From: Rhizobium johnstonii 3841
GTDB lineage: Bacteria > Pseudomonadota > Alphaproteobacteria > Rhizobiales > Rhizobiaceae
Reading direction: 5' to 3'
Length of the DNA: 64,000 nucleotides
NCBI RefSeq assembly: GCF_000009265.1
Contig: NC_008379.1
Coordinates: 288,783 to 352,782, forward strand
Part shown: positions 16,325 through 25,055 of the stretch, in pieces
Position numbering within the stretch: the first letter of the stretch is position 1
How the letters are laid out: each line of letters starts with the position of its first letter
Made by a program: the position numbers and the translations under genes
The notes under the pieces: model-generated
Databases searched by the model: none
Told to the model about the DNA's origin: nothing
What the model saw: only the letters and a program-made list of their open reading frames with translations

Positions 16325-18328
16325 TCAGCCTTCCAGCCACTTCACCTGCTCAGGCGTCAGCCTGATGTCGAGCGCCGAGAGGCTGTCTTCCAATTCGGCG
16401 ACGGTGCGTGGCCCGATCAGCGGAATGACCGGGAAAGGCTGGGCGATCACATAGGCGAGCGCGATGTGGATCGGATTGCGGCCGAGTTTGTTGGCAAGCT
16501 CGATAGCGCGGTCGCGGCGTCCGAAGTTGCGCTCGGAATACCAGACCCGCACGATCTCCTCGTCATCTCGCTTGTCGCGACCGGCGCGGTCGGTAAAGAA
16601 GCCGCGGCCCTGGCTCGACCAGGCAAAGTTCGGGATCTGCTTCTCGTTCAGCCACTTTTTCCAGTCGTCATCGGAAGCGGCAACGCAACCGGCCCAGATC
16701 GGATCGAGCATCTCGGCGAGCGAGAAGTTGTTGGAGAGTGCTGCCGGCGCCGTCTTGCCCGTCTTTTCGGCATAGGCGATCGCCTCGTCGAAGCGCGCCC
16801 GCGTCCAGTTCGAGCCACCGAATATGCCGCGGATGCGCCCGCGCTTGACCTCGGCATCCATGGCATCGACGAACTCGCCGACGGGCACGCCGGTATTGTC
16901 GCGATGCATGAAATAGATGTCGACATAGTCGGTCTTCAGCCGAGAAAGCGACTGGTCGAGCTGCTTTGCGATCATATCGGGATAGCAGAGCGGCGAATGG
17001 GCGCCCTTGCCGATCAGCACGATCTCCTCGCGCGGCACCTTGCGGCTCGTGTGCCAGTCGCCGAAGATCGCCTCCGTCTTGCCGCCGCCATAGACATAGG
17101 CCGTGTCGAAGGCATTGCCGCCGGCTTCGTAGAAGGCGTCGAGCGTCAGCGAGGCGGAGGCAAAATTCGGGAAGAACTCGAAGCCGAGCGTCACCACCGA
17201 GGCCGGCTTGGAAATGCCTGGAATCTGACGCTGCGGAACGCTGTTGCCGCGCGCGACCGTGCCGCCGGCAATGTTTGCCGTGCGCTTGCTGGCTTTTTCC
17301 ACCCCATATTCAAGACCGACCGAGGCACGCCATTGGTCGAGTACACGCAGGTTTCCGATCGAATCTGCCCAGCTCATGCCGGGAGAACTGAATTCGGTCT
17401 TGCCGGCGCGGATGGCATCGCCGGCCGCGTCCGCCTCGAAGGAATAGAGCCAGCGATCCTCCCTGAGTTCGACGGTTTCTCGGCTGCCGCCCTTGAAGAT
17501 CTCGATCTTGCCGACGCCGCCCTTGTGACCGGAGGCAAACCAGAAGTCCTGGACCTCGATCCGGCCTTCCGAGCCGATGATCCGCAGCACATTGTCCTGC
17601 TGCGCCATGATCGAGCAGGAGACTTCGGCGATGATCTCGTTCGGGAACTTGAGCACGGCAGACGCCCATTCATCGACGCCGCTCTCTCCGAGATGAGCGA
17701 CGCCCGAGACCTTCTCCGGTTCGAGGAAGGCCTTGCCCTCCGCGGCGCCTGATATCAGTCTGGCCATCGAGACCGGATAACCGCCGACATCGAGAATGCC
17801 GCCGCCGGCGGTGTCGTTGGCGAAAAGCCGGTGTTCGGGCTTATAGCTGCCCATATTGAAGCCGAAGCTCGAGCGGATGATGCGGACGGTGCCGATGACG
17901 CCGCTTTTGACAAGTTCGACCAGCTTCTCCGTCTGCGGATGCACGCGGTACATAAAGGCCTCGCCGGCAAAGACGCCGGCTTTTTTCGCCTCGTAGTAAA
18001 CTGCCTCGGCATCGTAGGCCGAGAGCGCGATCGGCTTTTCCACCAGGATGTGCTTGCCGGCGCGTGCCGCCTTGATCGCCCATTCGGCATGGCCGGTGTG
18101 GGGGACGGCGATATAGATCGCATCGATCTCCTTGTCTGAGAGCAGCGCCTCATAGCCATCGACGATGCGGGCGCCGGGAAAACCTTCGGCAAGGCCCGGC
18201 TTCGCGGGATTGCGGGTAGCGATCGCCACCAGTCTGCCGGTGCGCGAATGGGCGACGCCATCGGCAAAGGTGCGGGCGATGGTGCCGGGGCCGATGATGC
18301 CCCAGCGGATCGGTTGATCTGAAGTCAT
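16325..18328 (-). CDS. Gfo/Idh/MocA oxidoreductase fused to an aldo/keto reductase
   Basis: 667 residues with two complete enzyme modules. Residues 1 to about 345 form a Gfo/Idh/MocA dehydrogenase: Rossmann motif GIIGPGTIA (10-18), EKP with Lys98, and a C-terminal domain. Residues about 375-667 form an aldo/keto reductase with a recognisable tetrad (Asp408, Tyr411 or Tyr413, Lys441, His475) and the C-terminal NADPH segment PLIGPRTVAELEDSL. A linker rich in Ala/Gly/Arg joins them. It is the last gene of the sugar transporter operon, so it probably works in redox isomerisation of the imported sugar. Neither half shows truncation. Confidence 0.9.
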   Translation of the reverse strand: MTSDQPIRWGIIGPGTIARTFADGVAHSRTGRLVAIATRNPAKPGLAEGFPGARIVDGYEALLSDKEIDAIYIAVPHTGHAEWAIKAARAGKHILVEKPIALSAYDAEAVYYEAKKAGVFAGEAFMYRVHPQTEKLVELVKSGVIGTVRIIRSSFGFNMGSYKPEHRLFANDTAGGGILDVGGYPVSMARLISGAAEGKAFLEPEKVSGVAHLGESGVDEWASAVLKFPNEIIAEVSCSIMAQQDNVLRIIGSEGRIEVQDFWFASGHKGGVGKIEIFKGGSRETVELREDRWLYSFEADAAGDAIRAGKTEFSSPGMSWADSIGNLRVLDQWRASVGLEYGVEKASKRTANIAGGTVARGNSVPQRQIPGISKPASVVTLGFEFFPNFASASLTLDAFYEAGGNAFDTAYVYGGGKTEAIFGDWHTSRKVPREEIVLIGKGAHSPLCYPDMIAKQLDQSLSRLKTDYVDIYFMHRDNTGVPVGEFVDAMDAEVKRGRIRGIFGGSNWTRARFDEAIAYAEKTGKTAPAALSNNFSLAEMLDPIWAGCVAASDDDWKKWLNEKQIPNFAWSSQGRGFFTDRAGRDKRDDEEIVRVWYSERNFGRRDRAIELANKLGRNPIHIALAYVIAQPFPVIPLIGPRTVAELEDSLSALDIRLTPEQVKWLEG

Positions 18329-18366
18329 GGAAAGTCCTCTTTCGTCTTTCTGTCCTGGGATTTGGT

Positions 18367-19449
18367 TCAGCGAAGGCGTTTACCGGCGCCGTCGAAAAGG
18401 AATGTACGGATTGCCGGAAGGCCGACCGTCAGCGTTTCGCGATTGCCGGCGACGCGTGATTCCGGCCGCTCGATGATCAACTGCTCGGGGCCTATGGTGG
18501 CGTAGATGTAACTGGTATTGCCGAGATGTTCGGCGACGTCGATGGTGACGGTGAGGTCGGCATCGCCCGTGCCCGCATCGACGAAATGTTCGGGACGGAT
18601 GCCGAGCGTCACTTTTGCGCCGGCTTCGATGGGATCGGCGACCGGCAGCGTCAGGCGGGTATTGGCGTCGCTTTCCAGCGCGATCACCGCCCTGCCCGGC
18701 TGCGTCTCAGCCACCACGGCCTTGAGAAAATTCATCTTCGGCGAGCCGACGAAGCCGGCGACGAACTGATTGGCGGGATCGTCGTAGAGGTCGAGCGGTG
18801 CGCCGATCTGCTCGATATTGCCGGCGCGCAGCACGACGATCCTGTCGGCGAGGGTCATCGCCTCCGTCTGATCATGGGTGACGTAGATCATCGTCGTGCC
18901 GAGCTGTTTGTGCAGCCTCGAGATTTCGACGCGCATCTGCACGCGCAGTTCGGCATCGAGGTTCGACAAGGGTTCGTCGAACAGGAAGACCTGTGGTTCG
19001 CGGACGATAGCGCGGCCGATTGCGACACGCTGGCGCTGGCCGCCGGAAAGCTGCTTCGGCCGGCGCTTCATCAACTCGGTGATCTGCAGGATCTCGGCGA
19101 CATGGCGCACGCGCCGCTCGGTGTCGGCTTTCGGATTGCCGTTCATGCGCAGGCCGAAGCTCAAATTTTCCTCGACGGTCAGGTGCGGATAGAGCGCATA
19201 GGACTGGAAGACCATGGCGATGCCGCGATCGGCCGGCTCGACGTCGTTAACGACCCTGCCGCCGATCTGAAGCTCGCCTGACGTAATGTCCTCGAGGCCG
19301 GCGATCATCCTGAGCAGCGTGGACTTGCCGCAGCCGGAGGGGCCGACGAAGACGACGAATTCGCCGTCCTTCACCTCCAGATTGGCGCCGTGGATGATCT
19401 CAAAGCCGCCGAAGCGCTTGACGATGTTGCTGAGTGAAAGCTCTGCCAT
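18367..19449 (-). CDS. CUT1 sugar ABC transporter ATP-binding protein (UgpC/MalK type)
   Basis: 360 residues, full length. Walker [10 protein letters not shown], signature [14 protein letters not shown], Walker [12 protein letters not shown], switch [10 protein letters not shown], then a C-terminal OB/TOBE regulatory domain ([27 protein letters not shown]). It couples ATP hydrolysis to import through the permeases encoded just upstream (12 bp gap). This class can be shared between transporters. Confidence 0.95.
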   Translation of the reverse strand: MAELSLSNIVKRFGGFEIIHGANLEVKDGEFVVFVGPSGCGKSTLLRMIAGLEDITSGELQIGGRVVNDVEPADRGIAMVFQSYALYPHLTVEENLSFGLRMNGNPKADTERRVRHVAEILQITELMKRRPKQLSGGQRQRVAIGRAIVREPQVFLFDEPLSNLDAELRVQMRVEISRLHKQLGTTMIYVTHDQTEAMTLADRIVVLRAGNIEQIGAPLDLYDDPANQFVAGFVGSPKMNFLKAVVAETQPGRAVIALESDANTRLTLPVADPIEAGAKVTLGIRPEHFVDAGTGDADLTVTIDVAEHLGNTSYIYATIGPEQLIIERPESRVAGNRETLTVGLPAIRTFLFDGAGKRLR

Positions 19450-19461
19450 GCAGCCTCCCGA

Positions 19462-20298
19462 TTATTTAATTGCGCCGGCCGCGATGCCGGCGATGAAATG
19501 GCGCTGAAGAGCCACGAAGATGACGAGGATCGGCGCCGTCAGCAGTACCGCGCCGGCCATGATGCCGCCCCAGGAGACCTTGGTGAGGCCGATCAGCGTT
19601 CCCAATGCCACAGGCGCCGTCATCATCCCCGGTCTGGAATTGATCAGCAGCGGCCAGAGGTAATTGTTCCACGAGTGCAGGAAGAGAATGATCGCCAATG
19701 CCGCCATGGTCGGGCGCGCCAGCGGCAAGGCGATGCGCAGGAAGATCTGCCATTCCTTGACGCCCTCGACCCGGGCCGCATCGAAGAGCTCGCCCGGCAT
19801 CATCGAGAAGGATTGCCGCATGAACAGCACGCCGAGCGAATTGAACAGCGGCGGCACGATCAGAGCTACCCAGGTGTTTGCCAGCTTGAACTCGCGTGCC
19901 ACCATGATGAATTGCGGAATGACGACCACGGAGAAGGGAAGCGTGATCGTGCCGAGGATGATGGCGATGACGACGGAGCGGCCGACGAAACGGTAACGTG
20001 CCAGTGCCCAGCCGGCCATCGAAGTCAGCAGCACCGAGAGCACTGTATAGATCAGCGCGACGCCGATGGAGATCACCATTGCCCCGATGAAATCGGTATC
20101 GGCCTGCAGGTTTTTGAAATTCTCGACGAAGTTGGTCGATGGCCAGAGCACGATGTCAGGGCTGAAGATGCCGTTGTCGGGCATGGTCGAGAAGACAAAC
20201 ATCATCCAGAGCGGAAACAACCAGATGAGAGCAAGGGGCGCCAGTGCAGCGTGCAACGCGATCTGGCGCAGCAGAAGCGATTGGGATTTGGATTTCAT
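19462..20298 (-). CDS. CUT1 sugar ABC transporter permease, MalG type
   Basis: 278 residues from ATG 20298; the longer open frame is rejected because this start overlaps the preceding permease by 4 bp, and GAGGGATCC lies just upstream. Six helices; EAA loop ELFDAARVEGVKEWQIF then ALPLARPTMA. Inner-membrane partner of the MalF-type protein at 20295-21155. Confidence 0.94.
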   Translation of the reverse strand: MKSKSQSLLLRQIALHAALAPLALIWLFPLWMMFVFSTMPDNGIFSPDIVLWPSTNFVENFKNLQADTDFIGAMVISIGVALIYTVLSVLLTSMAGWALARYRFVGRSVVIAIILGTITLPFSVVVIPQFIMVAREFKLANTWVALIVPPLFNSLGVLFMRQSFSMMPGELFDAARVEGVKEWQIFLRIALPLARPTMAALAIILFLHSWNNYLWPLLINSRPGMMTAPVALGTLIGLTKVSWGGIMAGAVLLTAPILVIFVALQRHFIAGIAAGAIK

Positions 20299-21155
20299 TT
20301 CGGATCCCTCCCGACCCAGAGATTGAGAAGCGAGATCGACACGGCAAGGGCAGCCATCGTATAGGCGATCGCCGAGGCATAGCCGAAGTTCAGCGAGGTG
20401 AAGCCCTGGCGATAAAGCAGCAGGCCGAGGGTCTCGGTGCCGCCGCCGGGACCGCCGCGATTGGTGATGAGGAAGGGCTCGGTGAAGAGCTGCATGGTGC
20501 CGATCACCGAGAGCACGACGCAAAATAGGATGATCGGTTTCAGGAGCGGCAGGGTGATGTGGAAGAACTGCTGGACCTTGCTCACCCGGTCGAGCGTCGC
20601 CGCCTCGTAGACATCATCGGGAATCGACTGCAGGCCGGCGAGAATGATGATGGCGTTGTAGCCTGCCCAGCGCCATGTGACGGCGAGGATGATCAGCGCC
20701 ATGGCGGCATTGGCATTGTCGAACCAGGAGACCGGGCTGAGACCGACGGCCGAGATCAGCTTGTTGATGATGCCGAAATCGAGGCTGAACATCAGCCGGA
20801 AGACGGCGGCATAGGCGACCTCGCCGACGACGACAGGCGCAAAGAAGGCAAAGCGGAAGAGCGGCCGCGCTTTCAGCAGCGGCGAATTGAGCATGACGGC
20901 CATAACGGTCGCAAGCGCGATCATGACAGGCACCTGGATCACCAGGATGATCAGCGTGTTGTAGAGGGCATTGTAGAAGGCCGGGTCGTAGAAGAGCCGG
21001 CCCCAATTGGCCTGGAAACTATATTTCCACGGGTTGATGCGGGTGTTCTGAAAGGAAATCAGGAACGAATTGATGATCGGCCAGACCCAGAAGGTGGCAA
21101 AGATCAGCAGATAAGGGGCGAGGAACGCATAAGCGCTCCGGGTTCTGAACGGCAT
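20295..21155 (-). CDS. CUT1 sugar ABC transporter permease, MalF type
   Basis: 286 residues with six predicted helices (first at about 9-30). The EAA loop is DVYEAATLDRVSKVQQF followed by TLPLLKPIIL; the usual Gly after Asp is Arg, a mild deviation. Near the C-terminus is the typical FLITNRGGPGGGTETLGLLL loop. It lies downstream of the binding protein gene and separated from it by a strong hairpin, so its dosage may be set below that of the binding protein. Confidence 0.94.
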   Translation of the reverse strand: MPFRTRSAYAFLAPYLLIFATFWVWPIINSFLISFQNTRINPWKYSFQANWGRLFYDPAFYNALYNTLIILVIQVPVMIALATVMAVMLNSPLLKARPLFRFAFFAPVVVGEVAYAAVFRLMFSLDFGIINKLISAVGLSPVSWFDNANAAMALIILAVTWRWAGYNAIIILAGLQSIPDDVYEAATLDRVSKVQQFFHITLPLLKPIILFCVVLSVIGTMQLFTEPFLITNRGGPGGGTETLGLLLYRQGFTSLNFGYASAIAYTMAALAVSISLLNLWVGRDPK

Positions 21156-21210
21156 CGAGCCTCCTCCTCACAAAAACCAATGAATGGTCGCCCGCCTCGC
21201 ACGGCGGGGG

Positions 21211-21239
21211 GAAGCCGGGCGCCTCAAGCGCCCGGCTTC
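21211..21239 (-). terminator. Attenuating hairpin after the binding-protein gene
   Basis: A perfect 12-bp stem, GAAGCCGGGCGC / GCGCCCGGCTTC, with a 5-nt loop sits 6 bp after the stop of the binding protein. On the minus strand a C-run, not a T-run, follows, so it more likely stabilises the upstream message or terminates partially than fully stops transcription. Confidence 0.6.
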
Positions 21240-21244
21240 GTCAT

Positions 21245-22519
21245 TCACTGCGCGATCGGAAGGCCGGTCGCCGAAGCGATCTGGTTGGCGGCATCGTCGA
21301 GAGCCGCCTTCGCATCGGGATAGCCGCCGGAGAAGAACTTCGTCTGCGTCGCCTTGAAGATGGCTTCGGCATCGCTCTGGAAGGCGGTGCCGCGGCTCGG
21401 CACGATCTTCGGCAGCGTCGCCAGGATATCGGCCCAGACCTTCTGACCGCCCCAATAAGGCTGCGGTTCGTTGACGAAGGGATCTTGTACGGCCGAGAGC
21501 AACGATGGCACCAGACCGAATTCCTTCAGCATCGTAACCTGACCCTCATTCGTGCCGAGGGCGTAGTTGACGAATTTCCAGGCGGCTTCCTTATTTGCGG
21601 AGGTCGCCGAAATAGCGAGCGACGAACCGCCGAGATTGGCGGCATGCGGGCCATCGGCCGTCAGGCTCGGCATTTTGTAGACGCCCCACTTGCCCTTGAG
21701 ATCGGGCGAGGTCGAGCGGACGGTGCCCTCGTACCAACCGCCATACAGCTGGCTCGCGGCCTTGCCGGCGGTATTGGCCTGGATCTTTTCGTCCCAATTG
21801 GCCGCCGTCAGCGTGCCGGCATCCTTCATTTCCTTCACCTTTTGCAGTGAGGAAACGCAGGCCGGCTGGTTGATGGTGATATTCTGGCCGTCGGCCGAGT
21901 AATAGCCGCAGCCCTGTTCATTGGCGATCATGCGAAACCATTCGCTGTCGCCATTGAAGTCCGCCTGCGCCATCACGGTGCCGGGGTTGGCGGCGGAAAT
22001 CTTCTTGCCGGCGGCAATAAAGTCGTCCCAGGTATTGATCGTGCTCGGGTCGACGCCGGCCTTTTCGTAGAAATCGCGGCGATAGAAGACGGCGACAGGG
22101 CCGGAATCCCACGGCATGGCATAGGCGACATCGCCGACCTCAAGCTCGGTGCGCTTGAATTCAGGGAATTTCGCCTGAATGTCGGCCGTGTAACCGAGCT
22201 CCTTCAGATTGGCGAAGCAATCCGGGAAACGGCTCCAGAAGATCTCGGCCTCGAAGTTTTCGATGGTGACGATGTCGGGCAAGCCGTCGCCGCCGGCGGC
22301 GCAGGCAGCCAGCGTCTTATCGAAGACCTGACTGTTGCCAAGATCCTCGACGGTGATCTTGATATCGGGAAACTGTTTGTTGAAGCCTGGAAGCGTGGAC
22401 TTCAATGCCGACGCGGCGACATTCCAGCTCCAGATGGTGAGATTGGCCGACTGCGCGTATGCGGAGCCGGAAGCAAGCACTGCGACAGCTGCGGTCGCAG
22501 TGAGAAGTTTGAAGCGCAT
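21245..22519 (-). CDS. Extracellular solute-binding protein of CUT1 sugar ABC transporter
   Basis: 424 residues, periplasmic. Signal peptide MRFKLLTATAAVAVLASGSA, likely cut at AYA-QS. The body fits ExtSBP1 proteins (ANLTIWSWNVAASALKSTLP; PDIVTIENFEAEIFW; GGSSLAISATSANKEAAWKF). First gene of the operon with two permeases, ATPase and the oxidoreductase fusion. It is divergent from an AraC-type gene with an 86-bp shared region, which makes that regulator its probable controller. Sugar identity unknown. Confidence 0.93.
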   Translation of the reverse strand: MRFKLLTATAAVAVLASGSAYAQSANLTIWSWNVAASALKSTLPGFNKQFPDIKITVEDLGNSQVFDKTLAACAAGGDGLPDIVTIENFEAEIFWSRFPDCFANLKELGYTADIQAKFPEFKRTELEVGDVAYAMPWDSGPVAVFYRRDFYEKAGVDPSTINTWDDFIAAGKKISAANPGTVMAQADFNGDSEWFRMIANEQGCGYYSADGQNITINQPACVSSLQKVKEMKDAGTLTAANWDEKIQANTAGKAASQLYGGWYEGTVRSTSPDLKGKWGVYKMPSLTADGPHAANLGGSSLAISATSANKEAAWKFVNYALGTNEGQVTMLKEFGLVPSLLSAVQDPFVNEPQPYWGGQKVWADILATLPKIVPSRGTAFQSDAEAIFKATQTKFFSGGYPDAKAALDDAANQIASATGLPIAQ

Positions 22520-22605
22520 TGAAAATCCTCCCTTTTCAATTGCCGATCTTTCACGAACGCGGTTAGACTATCTGTAAGGGAGCGGGTGTCTCCTAAAAAG
22601 GGAAC

Positions 22606-23523
22606 ATGAATTTGGCGGAAAGTAAGGTCGGCACACGTGCAATCTATCAGCCCGGCGCGAGCAGCATCGAGGGTTTGCCGACAGCGCTGCAGATGTTTCA
22701 TGCCCATCCGCCTGTTATGGCCATGCCGCACTGGCACGCGCAGGTCGAAGTCAACTACGTGATGCGCGGCACCGTGCACTACCGGATGAGCGATCACGAA
22801 TTCCGGCTGAACGCCGGCGAAATGTGCCTCTTCTGGGGTGGTCAGCCGCATCAGATGGACGAATCCTCAGACGATTCGCTCTATGCCGGCGCCCATCTGC
22901 CGCTCGTCTATTTCTTTCGGCTGCGCCTGCCGATCAGCGTTTCCAGCCGGCTTATGAAGGGTGAGACGCTACTGACCTCGGCAACGGATGCCGCCGACAA
23001 CGAAAACTTCACCCGCTGGTTCCGCTACGCCAACTCCGGCGATGCCGCCAAGGCCCAGCATGCTGTAGACGAGCTGCTGCTGCGCATCGAACGGATCGCG
23101 CTCGAACCCTATTCGATGACGTCGCAGGCCGTCATCAGTCTCGAAGGTGATCACCCGTACCCGCATTCCTCGCGCAGCGTCGCGCGCATGTGTGATTTCA
23201 TCGCTGCCAATTTCCTGCACGACATCGATTCGGTCGATATCGCCCGCGCCGCCGACCTGCATCCGAAATATGCGATGAACCTGTTCAAGCGATCGACCGG
23301 CATGACGCTCAGCAAATACGTGACGCTGCTGCGGCTGTCGCGCGCCCAGGCGATGCTGATGAGCGAGGGCGCCAATGTGCTGCAGGTGGCGATGGACAGC
23401 GGCTTCGGCTCGATCAGCGCCTTCAACAAATCCTTCCGCCATATCGCCGGCATGTCGCCGTCGGACTTCCGCCGTGATATCCGGCTGGTGACGACGGTCC
23501 CGGCCGGGGCCTTCCGGAACTAG
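22606..23523 (+). CDS. AraC-family transcriptional regulator
   Basis: 305 residues. The N-terminal cupin-like sensor (PHWHAQVEVNYVMRGTVHYR; EMCLFWGGQPHQMDE) holds histidines suited to ligand or metal contact. The C-terminal double helix-turn-helix begins near residue 200 (MCDFIAANFLHDIDSVDIAR) and ends with the signature GFGSISAFNKSFRHIAGMSP. Divergent from the binding-protein gene at 21245-22519, so it likely activates that operon in response to the sugar. An AAAAAGGGA site precedes the ATG. Confidence 0.92.
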   Translation: MNLAESKVGTRAIYQPGASSIEGLPTALQMFHAHPPVMAMPHWHAQVEVNYVMRGTVHYRMSDHEFRLNAGEMCLFWGGQPHQMDESSDDSLYAGAHLPLVYFFRLRLPISVSSRLMKGETLLTSATDAADNENFTRWFRYANSGDAAKAQHAVDELLLRIERIALEPYSMTSQAVISLEGDHPYPHSSRSVARMCDFIAANFLHDIDSVDIARAADLHPKYAMNLFKRSTGMTLSKYVTLLRLSRAQAMLMSEGANVLQVAMDSGFGSISAFNKSFRHIAGMSPSDFRRDIRLVTTVPAGAFRN

Positions 23524-23735
23524 CTCAGATAGAGTTGCAACGCGGCGTTCTGCGTGGTGTGCCTGCTGCTTTTTCACTGGGCAAAAAAGAACCGCCGCCT
23601 AAGGTGGCGGCAGAATACGCACATTTTCTGTGCAAGTGCATGCACTATTGTATTTGCCAGGGAATTGATGCCATCTCACTCTCAATAAAATCAATGATTT
23701 ATAATTTGGCACGCACTTTGCTTCGTTAGTTGCAG

Positions 23736-23843
23736 AGTTGGTGGCTAGGGTTCCGGCGTCGCAAGACGTGGCTGGTCCGAGAGCTGCCACCGGCAGGGGA
23801 GACATCCTGCCGGGTGCACGGCGGGACAAAAGCCCGGGAGACC
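23736..23843 (+). promoter_or_regulatory. Guanidine-I riboswitch (ykkC class)
   Basis: Aptamer core visible in order: stem P1 GGTGGC (23740-23745) with GCCACC (23786-23791); the conserved CTAGGGTTCCG; a small hairpin; GGTCCGAGAG; a second stem CCGGCAGG / CCTGCCGG (23790-23813); then ACGGCGGGAC-AAAAGCCCGGGAGA. These blocks match the ykkC/guanidine-I consensus as I know it. It precedes a guanidine-degradation operon, an established association. No gene lies between 23524 and 23916 otherwise; a GC hairpin at about 23593-23610 with an A-run before it has no clear assignment. Confidence 0.93.
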
Positions 23844-23852
23844 TCGTAAGCC

Positions 23853-23908
23853 AAGGGATTGGCGGCACGATGGTCATTGCCGATCCCTTTTGAAGAAAAG
23901 CAAAAGGG
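23853..23908 (+). terminator. Expression platform of the guanidine riboswitch
   Basis: AAGGGATTGGC (23853-23863) pairs with GCCGATCCCTT (23879-23889), 11 pairs with one G-U, followed by TT: a terminator-like stem. Overlapping it, CCCTTTTG (23885-23892) can pair with CAAAAGGG (23901-23908), which contains the AAAAGGGGA ribosome site of the first gene (ATG 23917). The two stems exclude each other, so control could be by termination, by masking translation, or both. Confidence 0.65.
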
Positions 23909-23916
23909 GAATTTCA

Positions 23917-24990
23917 ATGCAGACTTTTTCGAAGATTCTATCGATGACCGCACTGACGGCGTCCCTGGCGCTCGGGCTCGGCTCCATCGCCAAGGCCGAA
24001 CAGAAGACCGATTTCAAGGTCGCCTGGTCGATCTATGTCGGCTGGATGCCCTGGGGTTATGCTGCTGATCACGGCATCGTCAAGAAATGGGCCGACAAAT
24101 ACGGCATCAAGATCGAGGTCACCCAGTTCAACGACTACGTCGAATCGATGAACCAGTACACGGCCGGCGCCTTCGACGCCGTGACGCTCACCAATATGGA
24201 CGGCCTGTCGATCCCGGCCGCCGGCGGCGTCGATACGACAGCCGTCATCGTCGGCGACTTCTCGAACGGCAATGATGCGGTCATCCTGAAGGACAAGGCG
24301 AGCCTTGCCGACATCAAGGGCCAGAACGTCAATCTCGTCGAATTTTCCGTCTCGCATTATCTGCTGGCCCGCGCGCTCGAAAGCATCAAGCTGACCGAGC
24401 GTGACGTCAAGGTGGTCAACACGTCCGACGCCGACATGGTCGCCGCCTACAAGACGGCAGATGTCACCGCCGTCGTCACCTGGAACCCGCTGGTCTCGAC
24501 CATCCTCGAGGAGCCCACGGCCAAGAAGGTTTTCGACAGCTCGCAGGTCCCGGGCGAGATCATCGACCTGATGGTCGCCAATTCAGGCGTGCTCAAGGAC
24601 AATCCGAATTTCGGCAAGGCGCTCGCCGGCATCTGGTATGAAACCGCCGCTCTCCTGACGGCCGACAGCGCCGACGGCAAGGCTGCCCGCGAGGCGATGG
24701 GCCAGGCATCCGGCACCGATCTGAAGGGCTACGAATCCCAGTTGGCCGTCACCAAACTTTTCGACAAGCCGGCCGATGCCGTTGCCTTCACGGCCTCGGA
24801 CGGCCTGCCGAAGACGATGGATCTCGTCCGCAACTTCCTGTTCGAGAAGGGCCTGCTCGGCAATGGCGCGCCGTCGGCCGACGTCATCGGCATCGAAATG
24901 CCCAACGGCAAGATCCTCGGCGATAGCGGCAACGTCAAGCTGCGCTTCACCGAGACCTACATGAAGGCGGCCGCCGACGGTTCGCTCTGA
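23917..24990 (+). CDS. Periplasmic substrate-binding protein of guanidine/urea-type ABC transporter
   Basis: 357 residues from ATG 23917 (AAAAGGGGA 6 nt upstream; an in-frame TTG at 23890 lies inside the riboswitch stem and is rejected). Signal peptide about 1-27 ending AKA-EQ. The mature protein has the TauA/NMT1-like fold (FKVAWSIYVGWMPWGYAADH; IEVTQFNDYVESMNQYTAGA) and matches proteins annotated as putative urea ABC receptors beside urea carboxylase. Riboswitch and enzymes make guanidine, or a derived compound, the likely ligand. Confidence 0.9.
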   Translation: MQTFSKILSMTALTASLALGLGSIAKAEQKTDFKVAWSIYVGWMPWGYAADHGIVKKWADKYGIKIEVTQFNDYVESMNQYTAGAFDAVTLTNMDGLSIPAAGGVDTTAVIVGDFSNGNDAVILKDKASLADIKGQNVNLVEFSVSHYLLARALESIKLTERDVKVVNTSDADMVAAYKTADVTAVVTWNPLVSTILEEPTAKKVFDSSQVPGEIIDLMVANSGVLKDNPNFGKALAGIWYETAALLTADSADGKAAREAMGQASGTDLKGYESQLAVTKLFDKPADAVAFTASDGLPKTMDLVRNFLFEKGLLGNGAPSADVIGIEMPNGKILGDSGNVKLRFTETYMKAAADGSL

Positions 24991-25055
24991 GCGATGTCCA
25001 AGCAGCGGTGCGGTCCTGACCGCGCCGCCCAATCTTCATCAGCGGAGCTTTCCTC

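Noticed and set aside
16313..17752. 479-codon plus-strand ORF opposite the oxidoreductase fusion
   Set aside because: Antisense shadow; the minus strand carries two complete enzyme domains.
23593..23616. GC-rich hairpin with an adjacent A-run on the plus strand
   Set aside because: As a terminator it would act on a minus-strand transcript, and no minus gene lies to its right for 10 kb, so it was not annotated.
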